The notes: generated from the sequence alone by a model not told the origin. A DNA stretch of 64,000 nucleotides from Bradyrhizobium sp. 199 (GCF_023073355.1 NZ_JADPJI010000005.1:1054001-1118000), one strand, 5' to 3'; counted from the stretch's first letter, positions 42,012 through 50,526 are shown. Numbers and translations: made by a program.

Positions 42012-42353
42012 ATGACCGATCAAAGCAAAACCGTAACGCGTGTCGATCTGTGCGAAGCCGTCTACCAAAAGGTGGGCCTGTCGCGCACGGAATCGTCCGC
42101 CTTCGTGGAACTCGTGCTGAAGGAGATCACCGACTGCCTGGAGAAGGGCGAGACGGTGAAACTCTCTTCATTCGGGTCCTTCATGGTCCGCAAGAAGGGC
42201 CAGCGCATCGGCCGCAACCCGAAGACCGGCACCGAGGTGCCGATCTCGCCGCGCCGCGTCATGGTGTTCAAGCCGTCGGCGATCCTGAAGCAGCGGATCA
42301 ACGCCCAGCACCGCACCAATGGCGATGCCAGCAAGGCTCAACCCGAGGCGTAA
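42012..42353 (+). CDS. ihfA: integration host factor subunit alpha
   Basis: IHF alpha bends DNA at specific sites as a heterodimer with IHF beta. ATG 42012 gives 113 residues: [20 protein letters not shown], then [20 protein letters not shown], with the beta-arm motif [20 protein letters not shown] and [17 protein letters not shown]. The ATG at 41985 would add nine residues not typical of the family. It follows plsX-fabH and precedes a merR gene, the usual alphaproteobacterial order. Confidence 0.95.
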   Translation: MTDQSKTVTRVDLCEAVYQKVGLSRTESSAFVELVLKEITDCLEKGETVKLSSFGSFMVRKKGQRIGRNPKTGTEVPISPRRVMVFKPSAILKQRINAQHRTNGDASKAQPEA

Positions 42354-42377
42354 CGCCTTTCGCGAAGGATTTGGCAT

Positions 42378-42959
42378 TTGGACAAGGCGCCGGATGCGTT
42401 CCGAACCATCAGCGAAGTAGCGCACGAGCTCGACATTCCGCAGCATGTGCTGCGGTTCTGGGAGACCCGCTTCTCCCAGATCAAGCCGATGAAGCGCAGC
42501 GGCGGCCGCCGCTATTACCGCCCCGACGACGTCGATCTGCTCAAGGGCATCCGCCGCCTGCTCTACAGCGAGGGCTACACCATCCGCGGGGTGCAACGGA
42601 TCCTGAAAGAGCACGGCGTCAAATCGGTGCAGGGCCTCGCCGACAGCGCGGCCGCGGTCTCCTTCGGTGCGATCGAGGATGCCATCGGCGCGAGCCTGAG
42701 GGAGCCCGAGGACGAGGAGGCGCCCATCAAGGGCGTTACTGACGCCGACAATGACGACTACCAGGGCGATGAGGAGGAAGGCATCGACTTCCGCTTCACC
42801 GAGATCGACGACGAGGACATCCTCACCACCTTCCGCAAGGGCGGCACCCCCGCCGCACCGGCCGGCCCCAGCGCGCTGGACCGCGAACGCCTCGGACGGG
42901 CGCTCGCCGACCTCGTCGCCTGCCGGGAAATGCTGGATCAGGCGCTGAGCGACGGCTGA
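42378..42959 (+). CDS. MerR family transcriptional regulator
   Basis: TTG 42378 begins 193 residues: [20 protein letters not shown], then [20 protein letters not shown] and [20 protein letters not shown], a MerR helix-turn-helix without an effector domain. An acidic region (residues 113-150, [19 protein letters not shown]) follows. This short MerR gene downstream of ihfA is a conserved alphaproteobacterial neighbour of unknown role. It is the last protein gene before tRNA-Pro. Confidence 0.88.
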   Translation: MDKAPDAFRTISEVAHELDIPQHVLRFWETRFSQIKPMKRSGGRRYYRPDDVDLLKGIRRLLYSEGYTIRGVQRILKEHGVKSVQGLADSAAAVSFGAIEDAIGASLREPEDEEAPIKGVTDADNDDYQGDEEEGIDFRFTEIDDEDILTTFRKGGTPAAPAGPSALDRERLGRALADLVACREMLDQALSDG

Positions 42960-43066
42960 AGGCTCTCTCGCCGGCTTGACGGTCAGTTCCCTGGCTCGGG
43001 CAGAGACACCAAAATGGTGTCGCTCGCCTTGCGCATCGCGCCGATCCTAGCTAATGGAACGACGTT

Positions 43067-43144
43067 CGGAGCGTGGCGCAGCCCGGTTAGCGCACTAGTC
43101 TGGGAGACTAGGGGTCGGAGGTTCAAATCCTCTCGCTCCGACCA
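43067..43144 (+). tRNA. tRNA-Pro (GGG)
   Basis: The acceptor arms CGGAGCG (43067-43073) and CGCTCCG (43134-43140) pair, with discriminator A and an encoded CCA. The anticodon stem CTAGT/ACTAG encloses the loop CTGGGAG with anticodon GGG. The T arm has GTTCAAAT. A T-run follows directly (ATTTTTCTC). It borders the gene-poor 43145-45060 patch. Confidence 0.97.
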
Positions 43145-43379
43145 ATTTTTCTCAAAGCAACTGTTGGTGGATTGAATGTCGGCGTGGGACGCGCTCCCTG
43201 CCGGGGACGCGCGCGGTGATCAATCGCGGTGACCCCTGGATGATCCGCAGGCCAAAATGTCGAAAACAACCCCATGCACAGTAACGATGTTGTTGGTTTT
43301 ATTTCGTTTTTCCGAATCTATTTGACCCATCCGACGCAGTAGGGGCATCATGCGGCATTGTCAGCCTATGGGGTTGCGG

Positions 43380-43748
43380 ATGCTCCGGATCGCTCTGCTC
43401 TGCGCGTTCGCGCTGACCGCCTCGGCCACTTTGGCCGGTGATGGGCGGAAAGATCAAGAAACTGATCAGCTCATCCAGGTTCTTCGTGACGAGATCGCGC
43501 GCGAGGATTGTCTGTGGCGTGAGAGCTTGGCGCGACTATCCAACCAAACTCTGGACGAGCAGCGGAAGATTGCCGGACTCGTCGCTCATTTCTGCAGCCA
43601 GAAGAATAGAGAACAGATCGTCCAAGGGGCGACGACGGAAGATCTCGGAAGGCATGAAGTCGCTCAATACGACCAATTGTGGGGGCAGGAGAGGGCGATC
43701 GCGATCGGGCGGCAGATTCGGGAACTCAGGGAGCGCCGGCTTCCCTAG
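43380..43748 (+). CDS. exported protein, unknown function
   Basis: This protein of 122 residues from ATG 43380 starts with a signal peptide (MLRIALLCAFALTASATLAG) cleaved after LAG or nearby. The remainder is charged and helical (RDEIAREDCLWRESLARLSN, then HFCSQKNREQIVQG). ATG 43350 would add ten residues before the signal peptide. I do not recognise it. It sits in the accessory-looking patch after tRNA-Pro. The 43749-44235 stretch that follows holds no gene that I can support. Confidence 0.5.
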   Translation: MLRIALLCAFALTASATLAGDGRKDQETDQLIQVLRDEIAREDCLWRESLARLSNQTLDEQRKIAGLVAHFCSQKNREQIVQGATTEDLGRHEVAQYDQLWGQERAIAIGRQIRELRERRLP

Positions 43749-44235
43749 AAGCACACGTGCTATGGGGAGCTTCCATAAACCAGCTTGCGCCGGTGGAGCT
43801 GCAATTGCTGCGCGACAAGCCGCACAATCGAAATAAGTGCACTGTCACCGCAACTGGAGGAAGTATCTTGTGGAGCGGCTGCCCGCGGAAGGTCAGCAAC
43901 TCAGCGCGAAAACTGGATACCACGGCCCGTTCGTGGGCAAGTAGAACCATTCGAGGCCATCTGGCCTCGGCATCCGCCAAGCGCGAAAATTGCGCAGCGA
44001 AGGAGGGCGACTGAGTCGGGCAGTGCAAGGGCGCGCAATTGCCAATCCACCGACATCCCAGCTTGCTCTCATCCTTCGGTTGCGATTGATTTGACAGAGT
44101 TGTCGTAGGCTGGAGGTTCGCTCCCACCGGCACAAAACGCGAGTCAATCAAACATCATTTGTCGAGACCTGCACACTCGGTGAAGGTGCCAAGGCTCAAG
44201 TGCGCTGCTAACGCACTATCTATCAGAGACTTCGG

Positions 44236-44809
44236 ATGCCCAAACAGACTAAAACCATAAAACGGTATGGGCCCGCCCAATGGAAAAGTATCCCTTCTCA
44301 GGGAGGCCGTTACGTGTGGGACATGACGGACGAAAATATTGCTGTGGCTCTGGGCACATTAGTCGTTCGATTTGCGCATGCTGAGGAGCATCTGATCGAT
44401 ATCCTGGGGATTCTGATCGGATCGGAAGACTCTGGTGTGGCGAGGCAAATCTTCCGGTCGGTGGCAAGCGAGAAGGCAAGATTGGATATTATCCGCGCAC
44501 TGTTGGAGAGGACGTTCCGAAATGCGAAGCGCGCGCGCTTTTAATGACGCTCTCAAGGCTTTTGAGATCGTCAACCGGAAAAGAAATCGATTTGTCCATG
44601 GACTCTGGTACACTCATACAGACACAAATACGGTCTACCTGAGTGACGACCTGAAGCATCAACTTCCCATTATGCGCGGTAAGGAGATCGTGGCTGCTGA
44701 TGTCGAGATTGTTGTTAAGGAGATTATGCAAGTGGAGAAACGTTTGCGTGATCTCTTCAGGCAAGAATTGCAGGCCCGGATCGAAAATGCCGAGAAGGCC
44801 GGCTCTTAA
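44236..44809 (+). pseudogene. HEPN-like protein gene broken at a GC run
   Basis: The frame opens at ATG 44236 (MPKQTKTIKRYGPAQWKSIP), runs through DENIAVALGTLVVRFAHAEE, HLIDILGILIGSED and SEKARLDIIRALLE, then stops at 44542 right after (GC)5 (44529-44538). Adding one GC unit restores KRARAFNDALKAFEIVNRKR, then NRFVHGLWYT and on to the C-terminus QELQARIENAEKAGS (TAA at 44807). RNRFVH fits the Rx4H motif of HEPN ribonucleases, which occur in toxins and defence systems. I infer a HEPN fold, but cannot confirm it. The restored protein would have about 191 residues. Confidence 0.6.
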
Positions 44810-45092
44810 CAGAAGCCTTTTGAATTGAAGAGAGTCAACAATATGAGTTCCGGAAGAGCGGATCATCGCATGCGCCGGCAACTTGCTGGCCGCTCCCTGG
44901 GGAATGGCTAATGCAGCAGTCCACGTGAGCCGGCCCTGGATTAGTCTGAATTCCACTCCCGTATCTTGTTCGGACTTGGATACGCTCTTGAGCATTCCCT
45001 CTGCAACGGCTGCAAGTCGCGTGGCCGCGACCTTGGCATCTTCGATCAATGATCAGCGAAGGCGCTGATTTAGCGGACGGGTCGTTTGTGCA

Positions 45093-45716
45093 CTACCTCA
45101 AATACCCCACCACCAACCGTGTCGTCTCGTCCACCAGCACCTTCACCATCTTCTCCGTCAGCATCTCCGCCCCGTTCAGCACCGTGTTGTGCGCCACCGC
45201 TTCGATCGCGCTGACGCAGATGAAGGTCGCGATATCAGGGTCGATCTTGCGCATTTCCTTGCGGTGGCGTTCGAGATAGGCGCGCACGAGGGCGTGGACT
45301 TCGCGGTTTGACGCTTCGACGTCCTTGAGCTGGCCGATGCGCGGGATCTGCTCGGCGAGGATGCGGTGCAGGTCGGGGTCGATGTGGTGAGCCTCGATCG
45401 CGACCGTGACGAGCCGGCGCACCGCCTTCTCGATCGGCATGTCCGTCACCTCGACGAAGGCGGCGCGGACGACCTTCATAATCTCATCGTTGTGACGCTC
45501 GATCACGGCGGCGACGAGCGCCTCCTTGCTGGGAAAATATTGATAGAGCGAGCCGACGCTGACGCCGGCGATTTCGGCGATGCGGTTGGTGCTGGTCTTC
45601 TCAAAGCCCTCGCGGACCAGAATGCGAGCAGTCGCCTCCAGCAGCGCGTCCACGGTGGCGCGTGATCGCGCCTGCAAGGCATTTTTCCGGGGCTTTGTCG
45701 GCGGCACGCGCGCCAT
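45093..45716 (-). CDS. TetR family transcriptional regulator
   Basis: The 207-residue TetR protein has its DNA-binding helix-turn-helix at about residues 15-65 (RSRATVDALLEATARILVRE, TNRIAEIAGVSVGSLYQYFP). The C-terminal ligand domain is helical, with RRLVTVAIEAHHIDPDLHRI and FICVSAIEAVAHNTVLNGAE. It is divergent from the alpha/beta hydrolase at 45841 over a 124-base region with a palindrome. It probably represses itself and the hydrolase. Confidence 0.92.
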   Translation of the reverse strand: MARVPPTKPRKNALQARSRATVDALLEATARILVREGFEKTSTNRIAEIAGVSVGSLYQYFPSKEALVAAVIERHNDEIMKVVRAAFVEVTDMPIEKAVRRLVTVAIEAHHIDPDLHRILAEQIPRIGQLKDVEASNREVHALVRAYLERHRKEMRKIDPDIATFICVSAIEAVAHNTVLNGAEMLTEKMVKVLVDETTRLVVGYLR

Positions 45717-45747
45717 GGGCGTTACGATCCGAATGCGAGTAGGAAAA

Positions 45748-45766
45748 GCGAGCGAATGCTCGCATT
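45748..45766. promoter_or_regulatory. candidate operator of the TetR regulator
   Basis: GCGAGCGAATGCTCGC (45748-45763) is a 6-bp-arm palindrome overlapping AATGCTCGCATT (45755-45766). A related GAATGCGAG half-site lies at 45731-45739. These sit in the divergent region between the TetR gene and the hydrolase, next to TATAT (45766-45770), a likely -10 area. Confidence 0.5.
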
Positions 45767-45840
45767 ATATCCGCCGGTGGCGGCCTTTTGGCAAGCCTCC
45801 TTGTCGCCATATGGATAGCGAGTCAGGTGGAGAACTGACC

Positions 45841-46806
45841 ATGAGCGTCGCAAGGCTTGTGTCGGCCCTGCAGTTTTGTCCTGACATCTGCGGACCGCGG
45901 AGCCGCGACTCCGCGCCGAGCCTGCAAAGCCGCGCCTTCAATCTGCTGCTGCGACAGCTTCCGTATAAGCAGCAACTCGCCTCCGCCGAAGCCGTGCAGG
46001 CGCATGTGCAGAAGCTTGCCTTGCAGCCCGCCTCGTTCGAGCCGATCGGACTCGGTCGCGGTGTTGAGGCGATCCTGACCCGGATGGGCGGCTGGCCCGT
46101 GTATTACACCGCGCCGTCCTCGGGCCATGAGGGCTGCAATTACGTCATGTTCCTGCACGGCGGCGGCTACATCAACGAGATCGCGCCGGCGCATTGGCGC
46201 TTCATCGGCGAGATGACGCGCAAGGCGCGCGTCTCGTGCGTCGTGCCCATCTATCCGCTGGCACCGCGCGCGACGGCCAAGGATGTCGTACCGAAGACGG
46301 CCGAGCTGCTCCGGATGCTGCTGGAAGACGCTGGCGCCGGGAAGGTCACGGTTGTGGGCAATTCCGCGGGCGCGGGGCTTGCGCTCGCTGCGTGCCAATG
46401 GCTGCGCGATCGTGGCCACCGCCAGCCGAACCGGCTGGTGCTGATCTCGCCCGCGGCCGATGCGTCGGTCAGCCGTCCGGAGCAGGTCGAGATCGCAACG
46501 CGCGATCCGATCCAGGATATTCCTGGAATCGTCGAGGCAGGGCGGCTCTATGCCGGCGAACTCGATGTCGGCCATCCCTTCGTCAGCCCGCTCAACGGCG
46601 CCTTCCGCGCGCTGGCGCCGATGACGATTTTCTCGGGCACGCGCGATCTGCTCTATCCCGATAGCGTCGACCTCGCGGCGCGGGCGAGGGCGGTGGGGGT
46701 GCCGGTGGAGCTGCATCTGCTGCGTGACCAGCCGCACAATTATGCGCTGATGCCGACGCCGGAGGGACGGCGCGCGCGGGCGATCATATTGCGGGCGGTG
46801 GCGTGA
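45841..46806 (+). CDS. alpha/beta hydrolase fold-3 (HSL-type) esterase
   Basis: ATG 45841 (GGAG upstream) gives 321 residues. The oxyanion motif FLHGGGYINE and nucleophile motif VVGNSAGAGLALAA mark the hormone-sensitive lipase family. The catalytic acid and His are probably SGTRDLLYPDS and QPHNYALMP near the C-terminus. Members hydrolyse short-chain esters. Control by the divergent TetR gene suggests an inducible role with a small hydrophobic ligand, but the substrate is unknown. Confidence 0.9.
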   Translation: MSVARLVSALQFCPDICGPRSRDSAPSLQSRAFNLLLRQLPYKQQLASAEAVQAHVQKLALQPASFEPIGLGRGVEAILTRMGGWPVYYTAPSSGHEGCNYVMFLHGGGYINEIAPAHWRFIGEMTRKARVSCVVPIYPLAPRATAKDVVPKTAELLRMLLEDAGAGKVTVVGNSAGAGLALAACQWLRDRGHRQPNRLVLISPAADASVSRPEQVEIATRDPIQDIPGIVEAGRLYAGELDVGHPFVSPLNGAFRALAPMTIFSGTRDLLYPDSVDLAARARAVGVPVELHLLRDQPHNYALMPTPEGRRARAIILRAVA

Positions 46807-46938
46807 TCGGAGAGGCGTGCGTGATCGTTGTCACGGAGCGCGCCGTCTCATCGGACTGGCGACGCTGCGGCCCGTCGGAGGCGGCCTCCGGGGCGTTTCC
46901 TCGATCGGTCGTCTTCGGATCAGTAGTTTTGCGGGACC

Positions 46939-47178
46939 TTAGGCGTGGCCCTTGATCTCGTAATGGCCGGGCACGCATTTGTACCGATCGAGCCGCCAAT
47001 TGGCGTGATAGATCGGATGCTCGCCCATCCATTTCGCCAGCGGTGCCTGCGCGCCGACGGCGCACTGCATCATCGACATCTCGGGCATCATGTTGCTGTC
47101 GGTCACGATTTCCTCGATGCAACTGCCTGAGTTAGCTGCGCTAAGCCGGCACAGCACGGCAACGACGGTCACGAACAT
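46939..47178 (-). CDS. small exported protein, unknown function
   Basis: ATG 47178 gives 79 residues starting MFVTVVAVLCRLSAANSGSC, a short hydrophobic leader. The rest contains two Cys (MMQCAVGAQAPLAKWMGEHP, then YHANWRLDRYKCVPGHYEIK), and the segment RLDRYKC-VPG is one I recall from other small Bradyrhizobium proteins. The longer frame from 47250 is less convincing. The 46807-46938 and 47179-47554 spacers around it hold no gene that I can support. Confidence 0.6.
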   Translation of the reverse strand: MFVTVVAVLCRLSAANSGSCIEEIVTDSNMMPEMSMMQCAVGAQAPLAKWMGEHPIYHANWRLDRYKCVPGHYEIKGHA

Positions 47179-47554
47179 TCCTGTAACCTCATCGGTAGTT
47201 TCAGACCACGAAGAGGATGCAAGCGGAGTGCCAGAGCCTGTGACACGCAAACGACACGCTGGCCTGGCCGACTCAACCCAGCGTCCGGACTCAATTTGAC
47301 GATTCGGATTGTAAAAAATTGCTTATAAACCGAAGCCGGACGAATACGGGAACCGGCCGAATGCCCGATTGCGAGCCCGGTGCAGCGAGGCGGCCGCGTC
47401 GAAGCGGCCGATAGTCCGTCCGCCGAAATTACTGATATCGAACTGGGCAAACGCCGCTTTTACCTGCGGATGCAGCGCTGCTACATTTCGCGCGAGCCCG
47501 GCGAACGGCGCTGTGACGAAGAAACATACCGACAAGAGGAGGGACCGAAATCCA

Positions 47555-48526
47555 ATGAAGGATTTTGCAGGAAAGATCGCGGTCATCACCGGCGGCGGCA
47601 CGGGAATGGGGCGCGAACTCGCACGGCAGCTCGTGGCCGAGGGCTGCAACGTCGCGATGTGCGACGTCTCGGAGGCCGCCATGGCCGAGACCAGGCGGCT
47701 CTGCGAAGCCGAGAAGCTGCCGCAAGGCCTGCGCGTCACGACGCATGTCGCCGACGTCGCGATCGAGGATCATCTGAAGCGTTTTCGCGATGAACTCGCC
47801 GAGCAGCAGAACACCGACAAGATCCATCTGTTGTTCAACAATGCCGGCATCGGCGGCGGCGGCAGCCTGTTCACCAACACGCGCGAGCAGTGGGAGCGCA
47901 CCTTCAACATCTGCTGGGGCGGCGTCTATCTCGGCGTGCGCACCTTCCTGCCGATGCTGGTCGCGGCGGACGAGGCCCACATCGTCAACACCGCGAGCGT
48001 CAACGGCTTCTGGGCCTCGATCGGCATGGGCCAGGCCCACACCGCCTACAGCTCGGCCAAGTTCGCGGTGAAGGGATTTACCGAAGCGCTGATCAACGAC
48101 CTCCGCCTGCACGCGCCGCATGTCAAATGCTCGGTGGTGATGCCCGGTCACATCGGCACCTCGATCGTCTCCAATTCGCGCAAGGTGCAGAGCGCAGACG
48201 GCTCGGTGCGGCTCAATGCCGACGAGGTCGCGCTGACCCGCAAGCGCATGGTCGCGGCCGGCGTGCCCGATGCTGACAAGATGTCGGACGAGGACATCCA
48301 GGCGGCGTTCGCCGAGCGCGCCCGCAGCTTCCTCGAGGACGCGCCGACGACGGCGGCAGAGGCCGCGAAGATCATTCTCGACGGGGTCAAGGCGGAGCGC
48401 TGGCGCATCCTCGTCGGCGACGACGCCCAGAAACTCGACGCCCGCGTGCGCGCGACGCCCGAGCAGGCCTATGACCGCGCCTTCTACGAAAGTTTTACCC
48501 AGGAGGTCGGCTGGCGGCTTGGTTGA
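47555..48526 (+). CDS. short-chain dehydrogenase/reductase
   Basis: ATG 47555, behind AGAGGAGGGACC, gives 323 residues. The NAD(P)-binding motif is AVITGGGTGMGRELARQL. NNAGIGGGG, the catalytic Ser in NTASVNGFW and the YxxxK pair in AYSSAKFAVKGFTEA identify the SDR family. It is longer than the classical 250, with a C-terminal extension (residues 230-323) that includes EQAYDRAFYESFTQEVGW. The upstream frame from 47369 is not needed. Its substrate is unknown. Confidence 0.92.
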   Translation: MKDFAGKIAVITGGGTGMGRELARQLVAEGCNVAMCDVSEAAMAETRRLCEAEKLPQGLRVTTHVADVAIEDHLKRFRDELAEQQNTDKIHLLFNNAGIGGGGSLFTNTREQWERTFNICWGGVYLGVRTFLPMLVAADEAHIVNTASVNGFWASIGMGQAHTAYSSAKFAVKGFTEALINDLRLHAPHVKCSVVMPGHIGTSIVSNSRKVQSADGSVRLNADEVALTRKRMVAAGVPDADKMSDEDIQAAFAERARSFLEDAPTTAAEAAKIILDGVKAERWRILVGDDAQKLDARVRATPEQAYDRAFYESFTQEVGWRLG

Positions 48527-48553
48527 GGCCGTCCCCGGGCGGGCGCGGATATA

Positions 48554-48573
48554 GCTATGATGATCATCATAGC
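48554..48573. promoter_or_regulatory. perfect 20-bp palindrome, candidate operator
   Basis: GCTATGATGATCATCATAGC is a perfect self-complementary 20-mer, 28 bases after the SDR stop. No T-run follows, so it is not a normal terminator. A second imperfect palindrome, GTCACG-CATGA-CGTGAC, lies at 48643-48659. Both sit in the 248-base region before the hydrolase at 48775. Confidence 0.45.
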
Positions 48574-48774
48574 AAGACATGCCCGAGCAATTTTGCGTGC
48601 CACCTGTTGCCAATGCGCGTCCTCTCCATGACCAAATGGAATGTCACGCATGACGTGACGTTTGTTCAAGCGATGGTGATCTCGAACAGCTCTCATTGGC
48701 CGCACGGCTGCTTGGTTGGGAAACCGAAATGGTTTAGTCAGTCTGGTGTAAGCGATGATAGAGCGTAGCTCACG

Positions 48775-49890
48775 ATGATACCCGCATGCCTCTCCGACGA
48801 CTTGATCCTGTGCCCGGAGCGAGAGGACATCTCCGCTGAATTTACGCGGCTGCTGATCGCGGCCCAGGAGGGCGGGGCCACGATCGCCGAATGCCTGATG
48901 ATCGCGCGGCAGCTGAAGCGGGGCGACGACCGCTCCTGGCATCGCGAGTGGAAGCGGCTGGCGCAGGCCAATCGGCAGCGCGCCGAGGCCGCCTTCGCGG
49001 AAGGCCACATGGCGAGCGCCCAGCGCAACTGGCTGCGCGCCTTGAACTACTATGGTGCGGCGGCGATGCCGCTCGAGCCGGACGACGAGCGCCGCTGGGT
49101 TGCTGTGCTCGCGATGCAGGAATGCGCTCGCCGCTACCTTTCGGCGCGCAGCCCGGCGGGCGAGGTCGTGACGATCCCCTGGCTCGATGGGCACGCGTTG
49201 CAGGGCTACTTCCTCCCAGCGCCGTCCGGAAGCGGGCAGGCGCCGACCGTCATCTGCATCGGCGAGCCCGGCCACCGCAAAGAGGAGTTTCTGTTCAAGC
49301 TCGTGCCGCATGCGCGCGAGCGCGGCTTCTCGATGCTGGCACTCGACCTGTTCGGCGACCAACGTGACGATTATATCGATGCGCTGCTGCGGCGCCGGGA
49401 TCTCGAGAGCGCGATTCCCTGCGTCATGGACTATCTGGAGACGCGCAGCGACGTCAATTTCGCGCGCGTCGGGATCATCGCCGACGGCTGGGGCTCGTCC
49501 TTCGTGGCGCGGGCCGTGTTGCAGGAGCCGCGACTTGCCGCCGCCGTCTGCGACGGCGGCCTGTGGGATCTGCACGAGCGGGCCTTCTTTGCCAGCCGAT
49601 TCGCGATGAGCGACCTCAGCATCGTGCCGGTGCCGCATGCCCCGCTAATGGCCTCGAGCGCCGACTGTCCGGTGCTGATTACGCTCGGCGAGGACGGCTG
49701 GCTCAAGGCCGACCGGGCGCGCCAGCTCGTGCAGAACTCCCGGCTCGGCAGCTCGAACGTCATGTTGAAGGTGTTCACTGCGGCCGAGACCGGCGCGGCG
49801 CAGGCCCATGCGGACAATCCGAGCCTTGCCAACGAATACATCTTCGACTGGCTCGAATCGCGGCTCGGCCCCGCCGTTCGGCGGATCTGA
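48775..49890 (+). CDS. alpha/beta-hydrolase-like protein lacking the nucleophile serine
   Basis: The 371-residue protein begins MIPACLSDDLILCPEREDIS. Its N-terminal helical cap (residues 20-120, SWHREWKRLAQANRQRAEAA) precedes an alpha/beta-hydrolase core of the FrsA or dihydroxypseudooxynicotine-hydrolase type: VICIGEPGHRKEEFLFKLVP and LALDLFGDQRDDYIDALLRR. At the nucleophile elbow it reads IIADGWGSSFVARAVL, with Gly where GxSxG has Ser. An Asp (LGEDGWLKADRARQL) and His (AAQAHADNPS) remain in the normal positions. It may therefore not act as a classical hydrolase. Confidence 0.8.
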   Translation: MIPACLSDDLILCPEREDISAEFTRLLIAAQEGGATIAECLMIARQLKRGDDRSWHREWKRLAQANRQRAEAAFAEGHMASAQRNWLRALNYYGAAAMPLEPDDERRWVAVLAMQECARRYLSARSPAGEVVTIPWLDGHALQGYFLPAPSGSGQAPTVICIGEPGHRKEEFLFKLVPHARERGFSMLALDLFGDQRDDYIDALLRRRDLESAIPCVMDYLETRSDVNFARVGIIADGWGSSFVARAVLQEPRLAAAVCDGGLWDLHERAFFASRFAMSDLSIVPVPHAPLMASSADCPVLITLGEDGWLKADRARQLVQNSRLGSSNVMLKVFTAAETGAAQAHADNPSLANEYIFDWLESRLGPAVRRI

Positions 49891-49909
49891 GCGCTGCCCC
49901 AAGACGCTG

Positions 49910-49959
49910 AAGCATGATCCGGAAAAGTGCGCAGCGGTTTTCCGAAAAAGATCATGCTT
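49910..49959. repeat. intergenic palindromic repeat (AAGCATGATCCGGAAAAG type)
   Basis: AAGCATGATCCGGAAAAGTG (49910-49929) and CGGTTTTCCGAAAAAGATCA (about 49935-49954, ending TGCTT at 49959) are inverted and nearly complementary. This RIME-like element is common in Bradyrhizobium and Rhodopseudomonas. It lies between the convergent hydrolase and marR genes and could act as a transcription barrier. Confidence 0.85.
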
Positions 49960-50002
49960 AAACAACAAGTGCGATGGCGATTGGTCCTGATCGCATCGGG
50001 CT

Positions 50003-50509
50003 TTAGAAGTCGAGGGAGATCCGGACGCAGGCCTTCTCGAGGCGATTCTTCAGCGTCGCGAGCTTGGTGGTGAATTCGGTCAGTTCGTTCTCGTCGAACT
50101 CCTGGAAGACGAATTCGCGGATCGTCTTGTACTGCTCGTTGAGGCTTGTGATGTGCTTCTGCGCCTTGTCGGCCAGGGACAGCCGCACCACGCGGGCGTC
50201 GGTGGGCGAAGGGCGACGCCGCAACAGGCCCTTCTTCTCGAGCAGCTTGGACTGGGTAGTGACGAAAGACGGATCCACGTGAAGGAGCTTGGAGACGACG
50301 TTGACAGGGATGCCGTCGTCCTTGTCGAGGTCGGAGATGGCCATCAGGATCAGCCATTGCGGGCCGCTGATGCCGAGTGTCTTGGCCCAGAACTGACGCA
50401 GCTCCTCCAGATACATGTTGATCGACGATATCTCCCAGGTGAAGCGCCTGATGATATCCAGATTGCCGATCGAGCGCAGGCGCGCTCCCTCTTTCCTCGT
50501 CGCGGACAC
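50003..50509 (-). CDS. MarR family transcriptional regulator
   Basis: The 168 residues have a MarR winged helix, with VVSKLLHVDPSFVTTQSKLL as the recognition helix and RRRPSPTDARVVRLSLADKA as the wing. Dimerisation helices are at both ends (SSINMYLEELRQFWAKTLG, and FTTKLATLKNRLEKACVRI). A palindrome GTCACT-CC-AGTGAC at 50513-50526 lies right upstream of the start and may be an autoregulatory operator. It is divergent from the porin gene, with a 408-base spacer. Confidence 0.9.
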   Translation of the reverse strand: MSATRKEGARLRSIGNLDIIRRFTWEISSINMYLEELRQFWAKTLGISGPQWLILMAISDLDKDDGIPVNVVSKLLHVDPSFVTTQSKLLEKKGLLRRRPSPTDARVVRLSLADKAQKHITSLNEQYKTIREFVFQEFDENELTEFTTKLATLKNRLEKACVRISLDF

Positions 50510-50512
50510 AGC

Positions 50513-50526
50513 GTCACTCCAGTGAC
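50513..50526. promoter_or_regulatory. candidate autoregulatory operator of the MarR gene
   Basis: GTCACT (50513-50518) and AGTGAC (50521-50526) are inverted arms separated by two bases, four bases before the marR start codon. The placement would let a dimer block its own transcription or translation start. No experimental parallel is known to me. The rest of the 50510-50917 spacer holds no gene that I can support and should contain the porin promoter. Confidence 0.4.

Noticed and set aside
43726..44151. A 141-codon minus-strand frame in the gene-poor patch
   Set aside because: The translation shows no motif, signal peptide or helix pattern, and overlapping frames on the other strand are equally long.
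44529..44538. Programmed ribosomal frameshifting at the GC run
   Set aside because: No slippery heptamer is present; a dinucleotide indel explains the break more simply. Phase variation remains possible and is noted in the findings.
44489..45049. A 186-codon minus-strand frame opposite the HEPN-like gene
   Set aside because: Its second half is antisense to the repaired sense frame, whose coding signal is better. The first half has no family I recognise and no good ribosome-binding site.
43145..45100. Attachment-site repeat of the tRNA-Pro 3' end
   Set aside because: No second copy of the T-arm and acceptor end (TCAAATCCTCTCGCTCC) was seen and no integrase gene is present.
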